A program made the translations under genes and the position numbers. A DNA stretch of 64,000 bases from Methylomonas koyamae (GTDB lineage Bacteria > Pseudomonadota > Gammaproteobacteria > Methylococcales > Methylomonadaceae): assembly GCF_019669905.1 (NCBI RefSeq), contig NZ_AP019777.1:3038001-3102000 (forward strand). The letters run 5' to 3'. Under the pieces are notes generated by a model that was not told the DNA's origin, did no database searches, and saw only the letters and a list, made by a program, of their open reading frames with translations. Within the stretch, counting starts at the first letter, position 1; every line of letters begins with the position of its first letter. Below, one piece after another: positions 62,362-64,000 of the stretch.

Positions 62362-64000
62362 TCAGTGCATCTCGAACTGCAAACTCGCCAGCCTGGCGTA
62401 CAGACCGCTCTGTTGGCGCAGGTCATCCGGTGCGCCGGTTTCGACGATGCGGCCCTGATCCAACACGACGATGCGGTCGACATTTTTTACCGTCGCCAAG
62501 CGGTGGGCGATGATCAACGTGGTCCGGCCTTGCATCGCGGCAGCCAGGCCTTGCTGAACCAGAATTTCCGACTCGGCGTCCAGCGCGCTGGTGGCTTCGT
62601 CGAGTAATAACAGCGGCGCATTTTTCAAGATGGCGCGGGCGATGGCGATGCGTTGGCGTTGGCCGCCGGACAAGCGAGTGCCGCGTTCGCCGAGGAAGGT
62701 TTGGTAAGCCTCCGGCAAGCGCCGGATAAATTCGTCGGCATGCGCGGAACGGGCCGCAGCGATGACCTCGGCGTCGGTGGCATCGGGCCGGCCGTAGCGG
62801 ATGTTTTCCAGCGCGCTGGCGGAAAAAATCACCGCTTCCTGCGGCACCACGGCGATTTGCCGGCGCAACTCGTCGAGCGCCAAGCGCCGAATATCGATGC
62901 CGTTCAGCAAAATCGTCCCCTGCGTGGCATCGTAAAAGCGCAGCAATAATTGAAACAACGTGGTTTTGCCGGCGCCGGACGGACCGATCAAGGCCACGCT
63001 GTCGCCGGCGCTAATCTCCAGCTCGATGCCGGCCAGCGCCGCATGCTCGGGACGCGACGGATAGCGAAACTCCACGTTGCGGAATTGGACGCCGATTCGG
63101 TGTTGCTCGGCCCTCGCGAATATTTCCTCGCCGCCGACGATGGCGGCTTCGCTGCGCAACAGCTCCAGCAGACGGCCGGCGGCGCCGCTGGCGCGCATCA
63201 AATCCCCCCACACTTCGGCGATGGTGCTAACGCCGCCGGACACCAGCGTGGCGTACAGCACGAACGAGGCCAATTGGCCGCCGCTCATCTCGCCGGCCTT
63301 GACTTGGTTGGCGCCGACCCACAACACGAAAATGATGGCGCCCATCACAGCCATAATCACAAAAGCGGTCAGCAAGGCCCGGAACCGGCTGCGGCGGATC
63401 GCCGTCGCGAAACTCGCCTCGGCCCGCCCGGCGTAACGTTGCGCTTCGCGGACTTCCTGGGAATAAGCCTGCACCGTCGGCACCGCATTCAGAATTTCGC
63501 CGGCCAGCGCCGAAGCGTCGGCAATTTTATCCTGCGACTCGCGCGACAATTTCTTCACATAACGGCCCATCGCCATAAGCGGCAGCATCAGCAACGCGAT
63601 CAGGCCCAGAATCAACGAGAACAGGTGGAAGCTGGTCACCGCCAGCATCGCCATGCCGCCGATAAACTGGAACAGGCTGCGCAGGCCCATCGATACCGAA
63701 CTGCCGACCACGGTTTGAATCAGCGTGGTATCGCCGGTCAACCGCGACAGCACTTCGCCGGTTTGCAAGGTTTCGAAAAATTGCGGCGACTGCGCCAGCA
63801 CCTTGCGGTAGACCGCGCTGCGCAAATCGGCCGCGACCCGCTCGCCGACCCAGGACACCGTGTAATAGCGGGCGGCTATCGTCACGGCCCACAGGCTGGC
63901 CAAAGCGAACAAGGCCAAGAAGCGGCCGTTCAGGCTCAGGCCATCGGCCAAGCCGCCGTTTGCCGGCGTCTGCTTGCCGCCGAAACCGAAATCGATCAGG
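62362..64000 (-). CDS. ABC exporter, membrane and ATPase domains fused (5' end outside window)
   Basis: 546 residues are visible; the frame is open to the window edge, so the N-terminus is missing. The membrane domain has about five visible helices, and the ATPase domain has Walker A GPSGAGKTT, signature LSGGQRQRIAIARAI, Walker B LLLLDEATSALD and an H-loop in IAHRLAT. The family is MsbA/ATM1-like, exporting lipids or other hydrophobic compounds. The substrate cannot be told. A TTG at 63951 is not the true start. Confidence 0.9.
   Translation of the reverse strand, partial: LIDFGFGGKQTPANGGLADGLSLNGRFLALFALASLWAVTIAARYYTVSWVGERVAADLRSAVYRKVLAQSPQFFETLQTGEVLSRLTGDTTLIQTVVGSSVSMGLRSLFQFIGGMAMLAVTSFHLFSLILGLIALLMLPLMAMGRYVKKLSRESQDKIADASALAGEILNAVPTVQAYSQEVREAQRYAGRAEASFATAIRRSRFRALLTAFVIMAVMGAIIFVLWVGANQVKAGEMSGGQLASFVLYATLVSGGVSTIAEVWGDLMRASGAAGRLLELLRSEAAIVGGEEIFARAEQHRIGVQFRNVEFRYPSRPEHAALAGIELEISAGDSVALIGPSGAGKTTLFQLLLRFYDATQGTILLNGIDIRRLALDELRRQIAVVPQEAVIFSASALENIRYGRPDATDAEVIAAARSAHADEFIRRLPEAYQTFLGERGTRLSGGQRQRIAIARAILKNAPLLLLDEATSALDAESEILVQQGLAAAMQGRTTLIIAHRLATVKNVDRIVVLDQGRIVETGAPDDLRQQSGLYARLASLQFEMH

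Noticed and set aside
1..64000. CRISPR arrays, rRNA and tRNA genes
   Set aside because: No regularly spaced direct repeats, rRNA segments or cloverleaf-like sequences were noticed by eye. A tRNA scan would be needed to exclude tRNAs fully.

Overview
The window reads as a chromosomal segment (roughly 57% GC by eye) of a gammaproteobacterial methanotroph, probably Methylomonas-like. The pointers are a two-gene tetrahydromethanopterin-linked module (DmrX-like flavoprotein plus DUF6513 protein, 35877-37804), a 131-residue bacteriohemerythrin with all seven iron ligands, a caa3-type cytochrome oxidase locus, PEP-CTERM/VPLPA-CTERM surface proteins, and several sites of the NifA/sigma-54 type. No rRNA, tRNA or CRISPR was seen. 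Taxonomy is an inference from gene content.

Layout. 1-965: no convincing gene. 966-9517: a long di-haem peroxidase-like protein, a VPLPA-CTERM protein, the translationally coupled birA-coaX-SPOR operon, a PilZ protein, tusDC and the outer-membrane chaperone-protease bepA. 9518-9981: gap with a possible small RNA. 9982-15537: rpoZ-spoT-ridA-recG-ubiC. 15547-18455: zinc-ribbon protein, gamma-carbonic anhydrase, two small envelope proteins, YcgN. 18459-28181 (minus): coxB-coxA-(32-aa protein)-ctaG-coxC, then surf1-Sco-like-[ctaA::ftsY]-ftsE-ftsX. The heme A synthase and SRP receptor are one open frame, the most unusual gene here. 28429-33259: hemerythrin and the bioB-F-H-C-D operon. 33327-40657: comF, a MinD-like ATPase, the methanopterin pair, a GRDP-like protein, a NifX-like pair and a PA0069-type radical SAM protein.

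40922-54291 is more accessory: a small peptide with a double-glycine-like leader, PEP-CTERM and secreted tail-collar proteins, a caspase-like small gene cut by an IS5-family element, an AT-richer beta-propeller/heparinase-like pair, unknown proteins and mazEF. 54460-57395 looks acquired: an AT-rich stand-alone reverse transcriptase of the Abi/unknown-group type, a 71-bp-period repeat with four small dyads in its upstream region, and a RayT transposase beside matching palindromes. The right end has a flavodoxin, an AAA ATPase, a stand-alone CCG-type Fe-S protein, a 102-aa protein and a truncated ABC exporter.

Regulation. Three loci (NifX-like pair, flavodoxin, 102-aa protein) have -24/-12 elements with exact GG-N10-GC spacing. 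Two of these also have an upstream TGT-N10-ACA site in nearly the same 16-base form (TGTCGCAAA, C or T, CCGACA). This suggests that these scattered genes form part of a nitrogen-fixation regulon.
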